Source: Acidobacteriota bacterium (GTDB lineage Bacteria; Acidobacteriota; Terriglobia; Terriglobales; Acidobacteriaceae). From it: DNA of 64,000 bases. How positions within the stretch are numbered: the first letter of the stretch is position 1; the number at the start of each line of letters is the position of its first letter. A program made the translations under genes and the position numbers. Of the stretch, positions 1 to 9,115 are shown one piece after another. The stretch lies in the NCBI GenBank assembly GCA_003225005.1, contig QIAN01000107.1, forward strand, positions 62,001 to 126,000, given 5' to 3'. A model generated the notes under the pieces. It worked only from the letters and a program-made list of their open reading frames with translations. It made no database searches and had not been told where the DNA came from.

Positions 1-1322
1 CACGTGATCCCCACATTCATCTTCTGCGCCACCCGATGCCCACACGTGAGATTGGTTGTCCAGATCGACGCCGCCAATCCGTATTTCGTGTCATTTGCCA
101 TAGCAACCGCTTCGTCTTCCGAGTCAAATGGCGTGATATGGCACACCGGGCCGAAGATTTCTTCTTTCATGCAGCGTGCTGACTCTGGCAGCCCAGTATA
201 GATCGTCGGCTGCACGTAGAATCCGTTATCGCGAGCATCTCCAAATTGAGGAACACCCCCGCCCACCACCACGGCTGCTCCTTCTTCCCGTGCCAGGCGG
301 TAGTAAAAAACCACTTTGTCGCGATGCTGGGCGGAGATGAGCGGCCCCATGTCGGTATCTTTATCCATCGGCCACCCGGGATGAAGGCTTTCCGCTTTGC
401 GCTTCAAGGCCGCGACAAACCGATCGAAGATCCCACGTTCTACATAAATACGCTCGGCGCACAGGCAAACTTGTCCCGTATTTAGAAATATGGCGTCACT
501 CAGCCCGTTTATCGCCTCGTCAAATTCGCAATCCGCGAACACGATTGCGGCATTTTTGCCCCCGAGTTCAAACGAGACTGGCTTCACCGAGGAGGCAACC
601 GTCTTCATGATTTCCGCGCCCGTTCGCGATTCACCGGTGAATGTAATTGCGTTCACATCAGGATGGCGCGTCAAAAATTCTCCTGCCGACCCTGACCCCA
701 AGCCATGAACCACGTTATAGACTCCGTTCGGAATTCCAGCGTCATGCATGGCCTCCGCCAGCAACGTCGCGGTGGCTGGAGTTTCTTCCGAGGGCTTAAC
801 GACCACCGTGTTCCCGCAAGCCAACGCAGGCGCGACTTTCCAGGTGAGCAGAAGCAGAGGAAGGTTCCACGGCGTAATGACTCCAATCACGCCCAGCGGC
901 TTGCGCACAGCGTAATTCAGAGCGCTCTTTCCGTCGGAAGTTTCAGTCTGAAACGATTCCAATCCCGCCATCTTGACGAGATCGGCAAAGACTCGAAAAT
1001 TTGCTGCCGCGCGCGGTACGTCCAACTTGGATGCCAAGCTCACCGGCTTCCCGGTGTCTGTGACTTCTGCTTTCACGAGACAATCAAATCGCGACTCAAT
1101 TGCGGTACCGACCCTATGCAGTCGCTCTGCTCGGTCGCGCACACTCAGACTGCCCCATTCCGCGTTCAACGCGCTTCGGGCCGCGCCGACCGCTTCATCG
1201 ACTTGACCCTCGTCGGCTTCCGCAACCTCCGCAATCACCGTACCATCCGCAGGATTCACATCCGCGAACTGTTGCTTCCCGCGCACGAATTGGCCATCAA
1301 TGTAGTTCAGGATTGATTTCAC
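1..1322 (-). CDS. NAD-dependent aldehyde dehydrogenase, 2-hydroxymuconic semialdehyde dehydrogenase-like (3' end cut by window)
   Basis: The reverse strand reads as an aldehyde dehydrogenase of about 440 residues that runs off the left edge; family members are about 485 residues. Visible motifs in order are ITPWNLPLLLLTWKVAPA, ACGNTVVVKPSEETPATA, the catalytic-glutamate segment FELGGKNA and the catalytic-cysteine segment NTGQVCLCAERIYVE. The first two and the FELGGKNAAIVF wording are typical of the 2-hydroxymuconate/2-aminomuconate semialdehyde dehydrogenases, which oxidise ring-cleavage semialdehydes with NAD+. The start is placed at a GTG preceded by AGGAAG; an upstream in-frame GTG would add 17 residues. 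It lies 150 bases downstream of rfbD in the same direction but has no obvious link to rhamnose synthesis. The family is sure; the substrate is inferred from motif wording only. Confidence 0.85.
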   Translation of the reverse strand, partial: MKSILNYIDGQFVRGKQQFADVNPADGTVIAEVAEADEGQVDEAVGAARSALNAEWGSLSVRDRAERLHRVGTAIESRFDCLVKAEVTDTGKPVSLASKLDVPRAAANFRVFADLVKMAGLESFQTETSDGKSALNYAVRKPLGVIGVITPWNLPLLLLTWKVAPALACGNTVVVKPSEETPATATLLAEAMHDAGIPNGVYNVVHGLGSGSAGEFLTRHPDVNAITFTGESRTGAEIMKTVASSVKPVSFELGGKNAAIVFADCEFDEAINGLSDAIFLNTGQVCLCAERIYVERGIFDRFVAALKRKAESLHPGWPMDKDTDMGPLISAQHRDKVVFYYRLAREEGAAVVVGGGVPQFGDARDNGFYVQPTIYTGLPESARCMKEEIFGPVCHITPFDSEDEAVAMANDTKYGLAASIWTTNLTCGHRVAQKMNVGIT

Positions 1323-1471
1323 GAAGGCTTCCTGCGGTGTGACGTGACCGCCATCGACAGAATCGTATGGCACTGAAAAACAGAGACGGCGCATGATTCG
1401 CAGCGTCTCTCGATTCTCGCCCGAATCGTAGCAGTGTGCCACAGCCGGAGGCAATCCCGGCGATTAGCCTT

Positions 1472-2308
1472 TTAGCCATTGCGCTGTCGCAAGTAACGCG
1501 GTAGAGCATCGCCCCAGGTCGGCATTTCGATTCTCAAACGCCGCAAACTTTCCGGGGAAAGCACCGAATACGCAGGGCGCGGTGCCGGCCGCGCCATTTG
1601 CTGGCTACTTACCGGACGCACGGCCGTCGCGAGGCCGGCGTGCTGCACGATTGCGGATGCAAATTCAAACCAGGTGCACTCGCCCGTGTTCGTCACGTGG
1701 ACAATTCCGCTCGCACTTTCGCAACATAGCCGGATGATCGCGCGTGCTAAGTCCACTGTGTAGCTAGGACAACCGCGCTGATCATTCACAACGTCAAGCG
1801 TCGGGCGGCTTGCCGCCAGCTTCAAAATCGTTTCCGGAAAGCACTTGCCGCCCACGCCAAATAGCCAGGAAGTCCGTACGATACAACTCTCGGGCATCAA
1901 CTCGAGCAGTTTGATCTCTGCTTCGGCCTTTGATTGCCCGTAAACGCTCTGAGGATGTCGCGCATCATTGGTTTCATAAGGCGACGTTTTCTTTCCATCG
2001 AAAACGTAATCCGAGCTAAGAAACAGCAACTTGGCCCCAGTTTTCTTTGCGGCCTCCGCCACGTTTGCCGCGCCATCGCGATTTACCGTAAATGCCAAAT
2101 CTGGATTATTCTCGCAGCCATCGACATCAGTGTATGCCGCCGCCAGGACAATCCACTCCGGTTCCGTCTCCTCCGCGATGACCCGCACCGCAGATGCATC
2201 GCGTATATCGACATCTCGCGAACTATAACCAACTACGGCGTCGCCGCTCCATTCGCGCATGAGCGCCTTACCCAGAAGGCCAGAAGCACCGAAAATCGCG
2301 ACTCGCAT
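1472..2308 (-). CDS. rfbD: dTDP-4-dehydrorhamnose reductase
   Basis: This 278-residue protein catalyses the last step of dTDP-L-rhamnose synthesis, the NAD(P)H reduction of dTDP-4-dehydro-L-rhamnose. It is an extended short-chain dehydrogenase: the nucleotide-binding loop GASGLLGKA is at residues 7-15, the SSDYVFDG segment at 98-105, and the catalytic Tyr123-x3-Lys127 sits in YGQSK. Length is normal for the family. It is the last gene of the rfbB-A-C-D operon, starting 17 bases after rfbC, and so supplies activated rhamnose for surface polysaccharide or O-antigen. Confidence 0.95.
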   Translation of the reverse strand: MRVAIFGASGLLGKALMREWSGDAVVGYSSRDVDIRDASAVRVIAEETEPEWIVLAAAYTDVDGCENNPDLAFTVNRDGAANVAEAAKKTGAKLLFLSSDYVFDGKKTSPYETNDARHPQSVYGQSKAEAEIKLLELMPESCIVRTSWLFGVGGKCFPETILKLAASRPTLDVVNDQRGCPSYTVDLARAIIRLCCESASGIVHVTNTGECTWFEFASAIVQHAGLATAVRPVSSQQMARPAPRPAYSVLSPESLRRLRIEMPTWGDALPRYLRQRNG

Positions 2309-2325
2309 TTAGGAATGTCCTAACG

Positions 2326-2877
2326 CTACTCGAAGGTTTCAGCATTGCGAAAGGCAACGCCGCGTTGGTCCTTCGCTGAGACTTGGGCTTCGCCCTGCAA
2401 TTCCCAGTTGATTTTCAGATCGGAATCGTTCCAGGCAAGCGTCCGTTCGTATTCCGGTGCGTAGTAATCGGTGGCTTTGTACAGCACATGCGCCTTCTCG
2501 GTTGTCACCAGAAATCCGTGGGCGAAGCCCGCGGGAATCCACAGCATGCGCTTGTTCTCGTCAGAAAGCCGCACGGCCTCCCATTGCCCAAAGCTCGGGG
2601 AACTTCTGCGAAGGTCTACAGCAACATCCAGAACTTCGCCTTCGGCCACCCGCACAAGTTTTCCCTGCGCTTGCTTTATCTGATAGTGCAGACCGCGCAA
2701 CACATTGCGATGCGAACAGGAATGATTGTCCTGTACGAATCGTTCCTGAATTCCCGCTTCGGCCATTGCTTGCTGATTGTAGCTCTCGAAGAAAAAGCCT
2801 CGATCGTCGCTGAAAACGCGCGGTTCAAGAAGGAATACTCCTGGCAGCGAAACCGGAATTGTCTTGATATTGTCCAT
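2326..2877 (-). CDS. rfbC: dTDP-4-dehydrorhamnose 3,5-epimerase
   Basis: This 183-residue cupin-fold enzyme epimerises C3 and C5 of dTDP-4-dehydro-6-deoxyglucose in the cytoplasm. The diagnostic segments are DDRGFFFESYN near residues 24-34, VLRGLHYQ with the catalytic His64, the VDLRRSSPSFGQW stretch, and WIPAGFAHGFLV. Length matches the family. It sits between rfbA (29 bases upstream) and rfbD (17 bases downstream), all on the minus strand, which makes co-transcription very likely. Confidence 0.95.
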   Translation of the reverse strand: MDNIKTIPVSLPGVFLLEPRVFSDDRGFFFESYNQQAMAEAGIQERFVQDNHSCSHRNVLRGLHYQIKQAQGKLVRVAEGEVLDVAVDLRRSSPSFGQWEAVRLSDENKRMLWIPAGFAHGFLVTTEKAHVLYKATDYYAPEYERTLAWNDSDLKINWELQGEAQVSAKDQRGVAFRNAETFE

Positions 2878-2906
2878 CGAGCAGGCTAGCCCCGCTTACA
2901 TCCAAG

Positions 2907-3806
2907 TCAGAATACTTTCTCTCGTAGCAGTTGCAGAAGGTAAGAGCCGTAACCGTTGTTCGGCATGGACTGTCCAATCTGTTGCACTTGCTCCGCCGTT
3001 ATGTAACCGGAGCGATAGGCAATTTCCTCAGGGCACGCCACCATCAATCCTTGACGTTTTTCAATGGCCTGAATGTAGAGCGACGCGTCCATCAATGACT
3101 CATGGGTTCCGGTGTCGAGCCACGCCATGCCACGTCCTAACACGACTACTTCAAGGTTGCCGCTCTCCATGTATGCTTTGTTGACGTCAGTGATCTCTAG
3201 TTCTCCGCGAGCGCTCGGCTTGAGCGACTTTGCAATGCTCACCACGTGATTGTCGTAGAAGTAAAGGCCGGTAACGGCGTAGCGCGACTTCGGCTCTTTC
3301 GGTTTTTCTTCGATGCTCAAGGCGCGTCCTTTGCCGTCAAATTCCACCACCCCGTACCGCTCTGGATCATGTACGGGATAGGCGAAAACTCGCGCCCCGT
3401 GATGCTTATTTGCCGCTTCGCGTAAGTCTTTGGCGAAGTCGTGCCCATAGAAAATATTATCTCCAAGCACGAGGGCGCAGGCACTGCCACCGATGAAGTC
3501 CTCGCCCAGCAGAAACGCCTGCGCGATTCCCTCTGGCCGCTGCTGTACTTGATAGTGAAGGCGAATGCCATATTGGCCGCCATCACCCAGCAGCACTTTA
3601 AACTTTGGAGCGTCGTCCGGCGTCGAAATGACAAGGATGTCTCGGATGCCCGCCAGCATGAGGGTGCATAGCGGGTAGTAGATCATGGGCTTGTTGTAAA
3701 CAGGCAGCAGGCTTTTTCCCATGGCCTGCGTCACCGGATAAAGTCTGCTTCCGGATCCGCCAGCCAGAATTATGCCCTTGTACTGCGCGCTCCCAGTAGC
3801 TTTCAT
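2907..3806 (-). CDS. rfbA: Glucose-1-phosphate thymidylyltransferase
   Basis: This enzyme joins glucose-1-phosphate to dTTP, giving dTDP-glucose, the first step of the rhamnose pathway. The nucleotidyltransferase signature [21 protein letters not shown] lies at about residues 16-36, and [28 protein letters not shown] and [14 protein letters not shown] follow in the usual order. The open frame continues upstream for 76 codons, but that part does not resemble the family and overlaps the end of rfbB; the ATG used here gives 299 residues, the normal length. It lies 58 bases after rfbB. Confidence 0.95.
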   Translation of the reverse strand: MKATGSAQYKGIILAGGSGSRLYPVTQAMGKSLLPVYNKPMIYYPLCTLMLAGIRDILVISTPDDAPKFKVLLGDGGQYGIRLHYQVQQRPEGIAQAFLLGEDFIGGSACALVLGDNIFYGHDFAKDLREAANKHHGARVFAYPVHDPERYGVVEFDGKGRALSIEEKPKEPKSRYAVTGLYFYDNHVVSIAKSLKPSARGELEITDVNKAYMESGNLEVVVLGRGMAWLDTGTHESLMDASLYIQAIEKRQGLMVACPEEIAYRSGYITAEQVQQIGQSMPNNGYGSYLLQLLREKVF

Positions 3807-3864
3807 GATGCTGATCGTCCCGACGCTTTGTGCTGCTGATAATTTGTGTTGAATCCTGCCAAAT

Positions 3865-4929
3865 CTAGTTCGAGTAATGAGTCTCAATCCATTGCCGGTA
3901 GCTCCCGCTAGTGACGTCGCGAACCCAATCTTGATTGTCCAGATACCAACGCACGGTTTTCCGAATCCCTGTTTCAAACGTTTCTTTCGGACGCCAACCC
4001 AGTTCGCGTTCGATCTTGTGCGCGTCCATTGCATATCGCCGATCGTGCCCCGGGCGGTCTTTCACAAAGGTGATCAAGTCGCGGTGGCGTGCCCCGGTCC
4101 GCGGCGCCATCTCGTCCAGAATGCCGCAAATGATTTCCACGATCTCGATGTTCCGTTTTTCGTTCCAGCCGCCAATATTGTAAGTTTCACCCACCCGCCC
4201 CTGCGCCAGCACGGCGGCGATAGCCTCGCAGTGGTCTTGCACGTAGAGCCAGTCCCGCACGTTCTGCCCATCACCGTAAATCGGCAGCGATTTTCCGTCT
4301 CGCGCATTGAGGATCACTAGCGGGATGAGCTTCTCTGGAAATTGAAACGGCCCGTAGTTGTTCGAGCAGTTCGTCGTGAGGGTCGGGAGTTCGTAAGTGT
4401 GATGATATGCGCGAACAAGGTGGTCCGACGCCGCCTTCGACGCCGCATACGGACTGTTCGGAGCATAGGACTTGGTTTCACAAAACGGAGGGTCGTCCGG
4501 GCCCAGCGAGCCATAAACTTCGTCAGTTGAGACGTGGAGAAACCGGAAGTCTGTGCGCGCCGGTTCAGTTAGGTCCATCCAATAGGCGCGAACCTCTTCA
4601 AGCAAGGCGAGAGTTCCATCCACATTGGTACGGATGAAATCCTCGGGCCCTCGAATGGATCGGTCGACATGGCTCTCCGCAGCAAAGTGCACAATCGCGC
4701 GTGGCTGGTGCTGTCCTAGAAGTGCCTGCACCAGGGCCCGATCCCCGATATCGCCGTGCACAAACTCGTATCGCTTGTCGCCTGCGATTCGATCAAGGTT
4801 CCGTACATTTCCTGCATAGGTCAGCTTGTCCAGGTTTACCACGGGTGCCCTGCCCTGCTCCATCCTTTGCAGAATGAAGTTGGAGCCGATGAAGCCCGCT
4901 CCTCCGGTGACCAAGATCGTTTGCCGCAT
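3865..4929 (-). CDS. rfbB: dTDP-glucose 4,6-dehydratase
   Basis: This NAD-dependent extended SDR enzyme converts dTDP-glucose to dTDP-4-dehydro-6-deoxyglucose. The Rossmann motif [10 protein letters not shown] is near residues 9-18, the [11 protein letters not shown] segment near 81-91, the catalytic STDEVYG near 134-140, and Tyr161-x3-Lys165 in YAASK. The length of 354 residues is typical. An ATG is chosen; a TTG directly before it would add one residue. It is the first gene of the rfb operon. Unlike Escherichia coli rfbB-D-A-C, the order here is B-A-C-D. Confidence 0.95.
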   Translation of the reverse strand: MRQTILVTGGAGFIGSNFILQRMEQGRAPVVNLDKLTYAGNVRNLDRIAGDKRYEFVHGDIGDRALVQALLGQHQPRAIVHFAAESHVDRSIRGPEDFIRTNVDGTLALLEEVRAYWMDLTEPARTDFRFLHVSTDEVYGSLGPDDPPFCETKSYAPNSPYAASKAASDHLVRAYHHTYELPTLTTNCSNNYGPFQFPEKLIPLVILNARDGKSLPIYGDGQNVRDWLYVQDHCEAIAAVLAQGRVGETYNIGGWNEKRNIEIVEIICGILDEMAPRTGARHRDLITFVKDRPGHDRRYAMDAHKIERELGWRPKETFETGIRKTVRWYLDNQDWVRDVTSGSYRQWIETHYSN

Positions 4930-5320
4930 CAATATAGGTCTGCACCGAGGCGACCAACGCGGTCATGCCCCGAGGCTGTCACCTGCCAAGTGACCGCTCA
5001 ATTGTAATAAAAAAAGACGGGCTAAGCCCGTCCATACCGCGAAGTTCAATTTTATGCCTTGCCAGATTCTATCCATCCCGTCCTCCGTTGGTGCGCGGCA
5101 GCGGCTTCACACGCGCTTGGTTTCTTGGTCGATTCCGCTATAGCTTCCCACCGGATCATGGGGAACCGACAGCGGAACCGTTTTTATTCCTTCGCTATTG
5201 CAATTGTTTGGGGTAGCGGCAGTCGAGACCTGTGGAAAACTGGTCGAGTACAGGTTCCAGGAACCGCTGCGAAATTTGAAAACGAACGCCAGGCCCTGTA
5301 TAACTGCCGGGACGAAACTT
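4930..5320. other. Intergenic region between rfbB and a divergent membrane-protein gene
   Basis: About 390 bases with no convincing gene. It should contain the promoter of the rfb operon, but I see no strong -35/-10 pair. It holds one terminator-like hairpin, listed separately. Open frames through it are short and do not resemble proteins. Confidence 0.5.
5009..5033 (-). terminator. Rho-independent terminator-like hairpin reading leftwards
   Basis: The perfect 7-base stem GACGGGC / GCCCGTC (5016-5022 and 5026-5032) with a 3-base loop is followed, on the minus strand, by a run of seven T residues. That is a textbook intrinsic terminator for transcripts arriving from the right and would insulate the rfb operon from the minus-strand speB-rpiA-PilZ genes. 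The stem also resembles short dispersed hairpins seen in acidobacterial spacers, so it may be a repeat put to this use. Confidence 0.55.
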
Positions 5321-5704
5321 GTGTCCGACGCTGCGTCCAACCCTCGCCTGAAGCCTCGCCGGTGGAGAATATTCGGAGCCGCTGTTCTGATTGCTGCGTT
5401 GGGCGTAGTCGTGATTTACACGAGCCAGGGCGCATTCCTCAGTCCAGTGGCTTTGGTGGTAGTGGCCGCGATCGGTTTCGCAGCCGTTCTTATGCAGTTC
5501 CGCCTGCGGCAGGGCTCGACCGCCTCTGGGCGGGCCCCGTTGTGGCTAAATGTGCTGGGAATTATCTTGGCGCTGGCAGCGGTCTTTGCGGACGTTCTCC
5601 GTCTGAACCCGTCACTGACTCTGATAACAGCACTAGGTGCGGTCCTCTGTTTCGCGACCAGTGGCGTCGTTGTCCTTGCCGCCATGCGCAAACAGCGCAC
5701 CTGA
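5321..5704 (+). CDS. Hypothetical four-helix membrane protein
   Basis: I do not recognise this protein. From the GTG start it is 127 residues, with a basic N-terminal stretch (RLKPRRWRIF) and then four hydrophobic segments of about 20 residues each, the last ending in a short basic tail (MRKQRT). That pattern predicts a small polytopic inner-membrane protein. The frame is open further upstream to a TTG at 5198, but those residues do not look protein-like. It stands alone on the plus strand between minus-strand genes. Confidence 0.55.
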   Translation: MSDAASNPRLKPRRWRIFGAAVLIAALGVVVIYTSQGAFLSPVALVVVAAIGFAAVLMQFRLRQGSTASGRAPLWLNVLGIILALAAVFADVLRLNPSLTLITALGAVLCFATSGVVVLAAMRKQRT

Positions 5705-5841
5705 GCTCCGACGTCAGACTTCCATTTCTCGCGTGAAGTGCGGGGCCCCTGATCTCCGCACTAGGACTAGGAATTTTCCGGAATGAGGACCACGGCGGTG
5801 CGCTCCTGGCACCCATCGCCGTACGGCGGTTGAGTCTTTAA

Positions 5842-6732
5842 TTACGGCTTAAACTCCACCGCCACTGTGGTCTCAACCACCCCTGGTTCGCCGTTGACCC
5901 GATAGGGCTCGAAGCGCCACCACCGCACCGTCTCCATTGCGGCACGTGCCAGCACCTCCGGCCCAGACAACGGACGCATCTCGACGACGGATCCGTCCCG
6001 GCCCACTACGATGTCCAGAACGATCACGCCATGCAGCTTTGCCGAACGCGCTGCTTCGGGGTAGTCAGGATCGACCCGATGGACCAAAAGCTTCTCCATC
6101 ACTTCCGTCGGAACTTGCACGCGAGGTTGCCCTGTCGCTGCTTCGCTCATCGGGAGTCCCGATTCCAGTTCCTCCCACCCGCGATTCCAGCGCCACCAGC
6201 AAATTGCGACCAGAACCGCGGCCACGAGCACCCAAAGAGCCCATCCTCGGTGCCGCATGCGGGTTGGAGGTCCCGGCCCTCCGGTAGCGGCTCCCGCTTC
6301 GCTGGCAGAGCCTGCTCCGACACCGCTGCTGCTACGAACTGTTTTCTTCGTTGTCTCTTCTCTCTTTGCATTCGTGTCCGTGGCCCACTGGCGGATCGCC
6401 ATTTGCTGGGCGACTGAGAGGCCAACAAATTCCATTCCGCAGTGAAGTTTGTGTTGATGGCGCACCAAAGCCCGTGTCCGCAACGGGGCCGCTGCTGAAG
6501 AGAGTCGAATCTCAACTCCAACCGCCTCCCCTGGCGACAGTTCTCCTGCGAGCATTGCCGCGATTCCGCGCTCACAAAGATTGACTGACCGGCCCGGAAC
6601 CGTGTCAGGAATTCCTGAGCGCAGTACCGTCACATCCAGCGGCGCCTGTACGCGATAGCGCGGAAGCCGACGGCGGGACGGGCGATCCCATCCCATCTCG
6701 CCGGAACTCTGTGCCCCTGCTCCTGCCGCCAT
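5842..6732 (-). CDS. PilZ domain - transmembrane - TonB C-terminal domain fusion protein
   Basis: This 296-residue protein joins two domains that are usually separate. Residues about 18-118 form a PilZ-type domain, with RRRLPRYR at 20-27 and NLCERG at 51-56 in place of the usual (D/N)xSxxG, followed by the GMEFVGLS strand. A low-complexity linker (about 120-160) leads to one membrane helix at 164-180, and residues about 205-296 are a TonB C-terminal domain with DPDYPEAARSAKLHG and RWWRFEPYRVNGEP. PilZ domains bind cyclic di-GMP in the cytoplasm, and TonB C-termini contact outer-membrane receptors from the periplasm; the N-in, C-out topology fits both. It starts 24 bases after rpiA. The role is inferred; the altered serine position may weaken nucleotide binding. 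Confidence 0.8.
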   Translation of the reverse strand: MAAGAGAQSSGEMGWDRPSRRRLPRYRVQAPLDVTVLRSGIPDTVPGRSVNLCERGIAAMLAGELSPGEAVGVEIRLSSAAAPLRTRALVRHQHKLHCGMEFVGLSVAQQMAIRQWATDTNAKREETTKKTVRSSSGVGAGSASEAGAATGGPGPPTRMRHRGWALWVLVAAVLVAICWWRWNRGWEELESGLPMSEAATGQPRVQVPTEVMEKLLVHRVDPDYPEAARSAKLHGVIVLDIVVGRDGSVVEMRPLSGPEVLARAAMETVRWWRFEPYRVNGEPGVVETTVAVEFKP

Positions 6733-6756
6733 CTCAATTGTCTCTTTCTTGTGTTG

Positions 6757-7455
6757 CTAGTGCTGGCGGTGCAACTCCACGATCTCGTCGCCCTTAGCGA
6801 GCAACACAGTGCTTGCCATTCCAATGAATAGTCCGTGCTCAACAATGCCTGGCATGTCGCTGAGCTGGCGCGCGAGGTTGTCCGCATCGGCAATTTCACC
6901 GAAGCGACAATCAAAAATGTGATTACTCTCGTCCGTCACATAGGGTGTCCCATTGGCCTGCAGCCGGAGGCGGACGTCAGCCCCCAGCGCCGCAATCTTT
7001 TTCGCCACCAATGCCTGTGCGAACCGAATCACTTCCACCGGCAGCGGAAACTTTCCCAGTCTCGGCACTTGCTTGGCGGCATCGGCCACAATTACCAAAT
7101 ACTTCGTCGCCGAAGCGACAACTTTTTCCCGCAGCAGGGCTCCGCCACCCCCTTTGATGAGCCGCAGTTCCGGATCGACCTCGTCAGCGCCGTCTACGGT
7201 GACATCAATTTCCTGAGATTCATCCAGTGTGGTCAGTGGGATGCCGAGGCTCTCTGCCAGCTCCCGCGACCGCACCGAAGTGGGAATACCGCGAATGAGG
7301 AGGCCGTTTTTCACCTGCTCCGCCAGCAGACGAATGAACGAGGCCGCAGTGGAACCTGTGCCCAACCCAACCACCTGGCCACTCTTAATAAAGCGCAGGC
7401 TGGCCCTTGCGGCTGCCTCCTTTTCCTGATCGGCCCTTCTCAGATCTGTGGCCAT
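6757..7455 (-). CDS. rpiA: Ribose-5-phosphate isomerase A
   Basis: This 232-residue enzyme interconverts ribose-5-phosphate and ribulose-5-phosphate in the pentose phosphate pathway. The substrate-binding loops are clear: GLGTGS at residues 30-35, DGADEVD at 88-94, and KGGGGALLREK at 101-111, the last holding the catalytic lysine region. The C-terminal half has the expected DCRFGEI and MPGIVEHGLF segments. It lies between the speB-like gene (74 bases upstream) and the PilZ-TonB gene (24 bases downstream), all in one direction. Confidence 0.95.
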   Translation of the reverse strand: MATDLRRADQEKEAAARASLRFIKSGQVVGLGTGSTAASFIRLLAEQVKNGLLIRGIPTSVRSRELAESLGIPLTTLDESQEIDVTVDGADEVDPELRLIKGGGGALLREKVVASATKYLVIVADAAKQVPRLGKFPLPVEVIRFAQALVAKKIAALGADVRLRLQANGTPYVTDESNHIFDCRFGEIADADNLARQLSDMPGIVEHGLFIGMASTVLLAKGDEIVELHRQH

Positions 7456-7529
7456 GGATTCGTGCCTCGTTGATTGCCGTCGAAGTCAGGCGAAATCTGT
7501 GGCAGCATTATTCCACAGCTCATCATCTC

Positions 7530-8318
7530 TTATCCGGCAATCATCTTACCCAGAATCTCCTTCAAGATTTTCCCAGCCACCGTTGCTGTCGCTCCCGAAA
7601 TGTCGCGCACCGGGTTGTACTCCACGAGATCGGCCCCCACGATCCTCCCCTGAATAGCATGCAGATGAGCAATTGCCTCCCGCACCGACATGCCACCCGG
7701 CTCGCGATGCGAAACGCCGGGAGCGAACGCGGGATCAAGTACATCCACATCGAAGGAAATATACACAGGCCCTTGCAGCTTGAGCCGGTCATAAGCGGGT
7801 AGAGACTGCATCTCCACCAGCTCAACACCAAACTTTTTCGCTTGCGTCCGCTGATGCTCGTTCATCGTGCGAATTCCCACCTGCACTAGCTTTTTTGCCA
7901 GCCCTTCCTCCATGATGCGCGCAAATGGGCACGCGTGCGAAAGCCGATTTCCTTCAAACTCGTCATACAAATCGGGATGCGCATCGAAATGGACGATGGT
8001 CAGGTCCGGGTAGCGCTTCCCCAAGGCCCTGAGGATTGGGTATGTGATGGAGTGATCTCCGCCAACCGAGACGGGCTGCTCGCCCTCTGCCAGTGAGCCA
8101 TCTATAGTCTGCTCGATTGCGGCAAAAGCATTTTCATCGCGTAGCCGCAAATCGCCACGGTCCGCGAACGCTCCTAGCGCGCCCACATCAACACCCACCT
8201 CGCTCCACATGTTCGACGCGTCGCAGTGCATGGACTCCCGGATCTTCGCCGGAGCGCCGGCCGCTCCGCGCATGTAAGAAGAGTTCGCGTCGAAGGGAAT
8301 CCCTATCAGAGTTGGCAT
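7530..8318 (-). CDS. speB: Ureohydrolase, agmatinase family
   Basis: The 262-residue protein belongs to the arginase/agmatinase/formimidoylglutamase family of binuclear manganese enzymes. All metal-ligand motifs are present: GGDHS at 86-90, HFDAHPDLYD at 110-119, and SFDVDVLDPAFAPG near 193-206. Agmatinase (agmatine to putrescine plus urea) is the likeliest activity, but the family's substrates are hard to tell apart by motif, so arginase or another guanidino-compound hydrolase remains possible. No other polyamine gene is beside it. Confidence 0.8.
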   Translation of the reverse strand: MPTLIGIPFDANSSYMRGAAGAPAKIRESMHCDASNMWSEVGVDVGALGAFADRGDLRLRDENAFAAIEQTIDGSLAEGEQPVSVGGDHSITYPILRALGKRYPDLTIVHFDAHPDLYDEFEGNRLSHACPFARIMEEGLAKKLVQVGIRTMNEHQRTQAKKFGVELVEMQSLPAYDRLKLQGPVYISFDVDVLDPAFAPGVSHREPGGMSVREAIAHLHAIQGRIVGADLVEYNPVRDISGATATVAGKILKEILGKMIAG

Positions 8319-8608
8319 GGCTGTGCTCGCAGCATTCTTCTCGTTGCTACGCGGGCGGGTCTACCTCCGAAAATGTTTGTCAGAAATCGCTGTATGCCCA
8401 TGGACCTTCTGTGAAATTCTTTTGACCCAAATTTCATTTAACTTGGTTCCAACCACGATTTGGGCCGTAACTAGTATCTCTAGGTTCAACGCGTCCGGTC
8501 CATGTGGATTTCTTTTCTTCTGGAATTCATTCGCGCTTCACCGAACCGTAACTCGGCGGCCATTAACTTGCATTGCTAACCATCCTTTGACCGCCAAGGA
8601 GGAAGTCT

Positions 8609-9000
8609 ATGTCTTTGTCCGGCCTGCCGGCGCAAGCCAGGCAGCACCTTATGGTTGGCACGAGCCTGTTTGCTCTGCTTGTCAACCTGGGAGCGCCGGT
8701 CACATCCGCCGCTCAAGAACTCCCCAAGCATTCCGGTACAGCCACGCCCATCAAGCATGTCATCGTGATCATCGGAGAAAAATCGAACCTTCGATCACGT
8801 GTTCGCCACCTATCAGCCGAAGCGTCGAGAAGCCGTCTCGAGCTGTAGCAATCGTACCGTCCCTTGAGTAAACGCCAGCCTGATTGGTGTCAGCCGGCAA
8901 AGCTTGTCGGCGGTTGACACCAGTATTCTCGCTGCCTGCTGCCGCGACAACGCGTCCTTTCAACCGGAAGGCGACGAAGAGCAATCCCTACGTGCCGTAA
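8609..9000 (+). pseudogene. Decayed phosphoesterase (phospholipase C / acid phosphatase type) gene
   Basis: The first 79-codon frame starts after an AAGGAGGAAG ribosome-binding site and encodes a signal peptide followed by TPIKHVIVIIGEK. The family reads IKHVIVIIGENRTFDHVF at this point, and removing one A from the run at about 8778-8782 restores exactly NRTFDHVFATYQPK in the next frame. The sequence then degenerates. About 180 bases on, a short frame ending at 9000 reads RPFNRKATKSNPYVP, which resembles the tail of these proteins as I remember them. The gene therefore seems to have a frameshift plus a large internal deletion. The 290 bases before it hold no gene that I can see. Confidence 0.65.
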
Positions 9001-9115
9001 TTTCCCGCGCTTCCGGCGACTCATTCCTCCGAAGGCTTCTATGTCGAGCGGCCGTTCTGCTCGACCCGAATCCTGCACAGATCGGCCAGCATCCTTTATC
9101 CTAGTAACTCGACCT

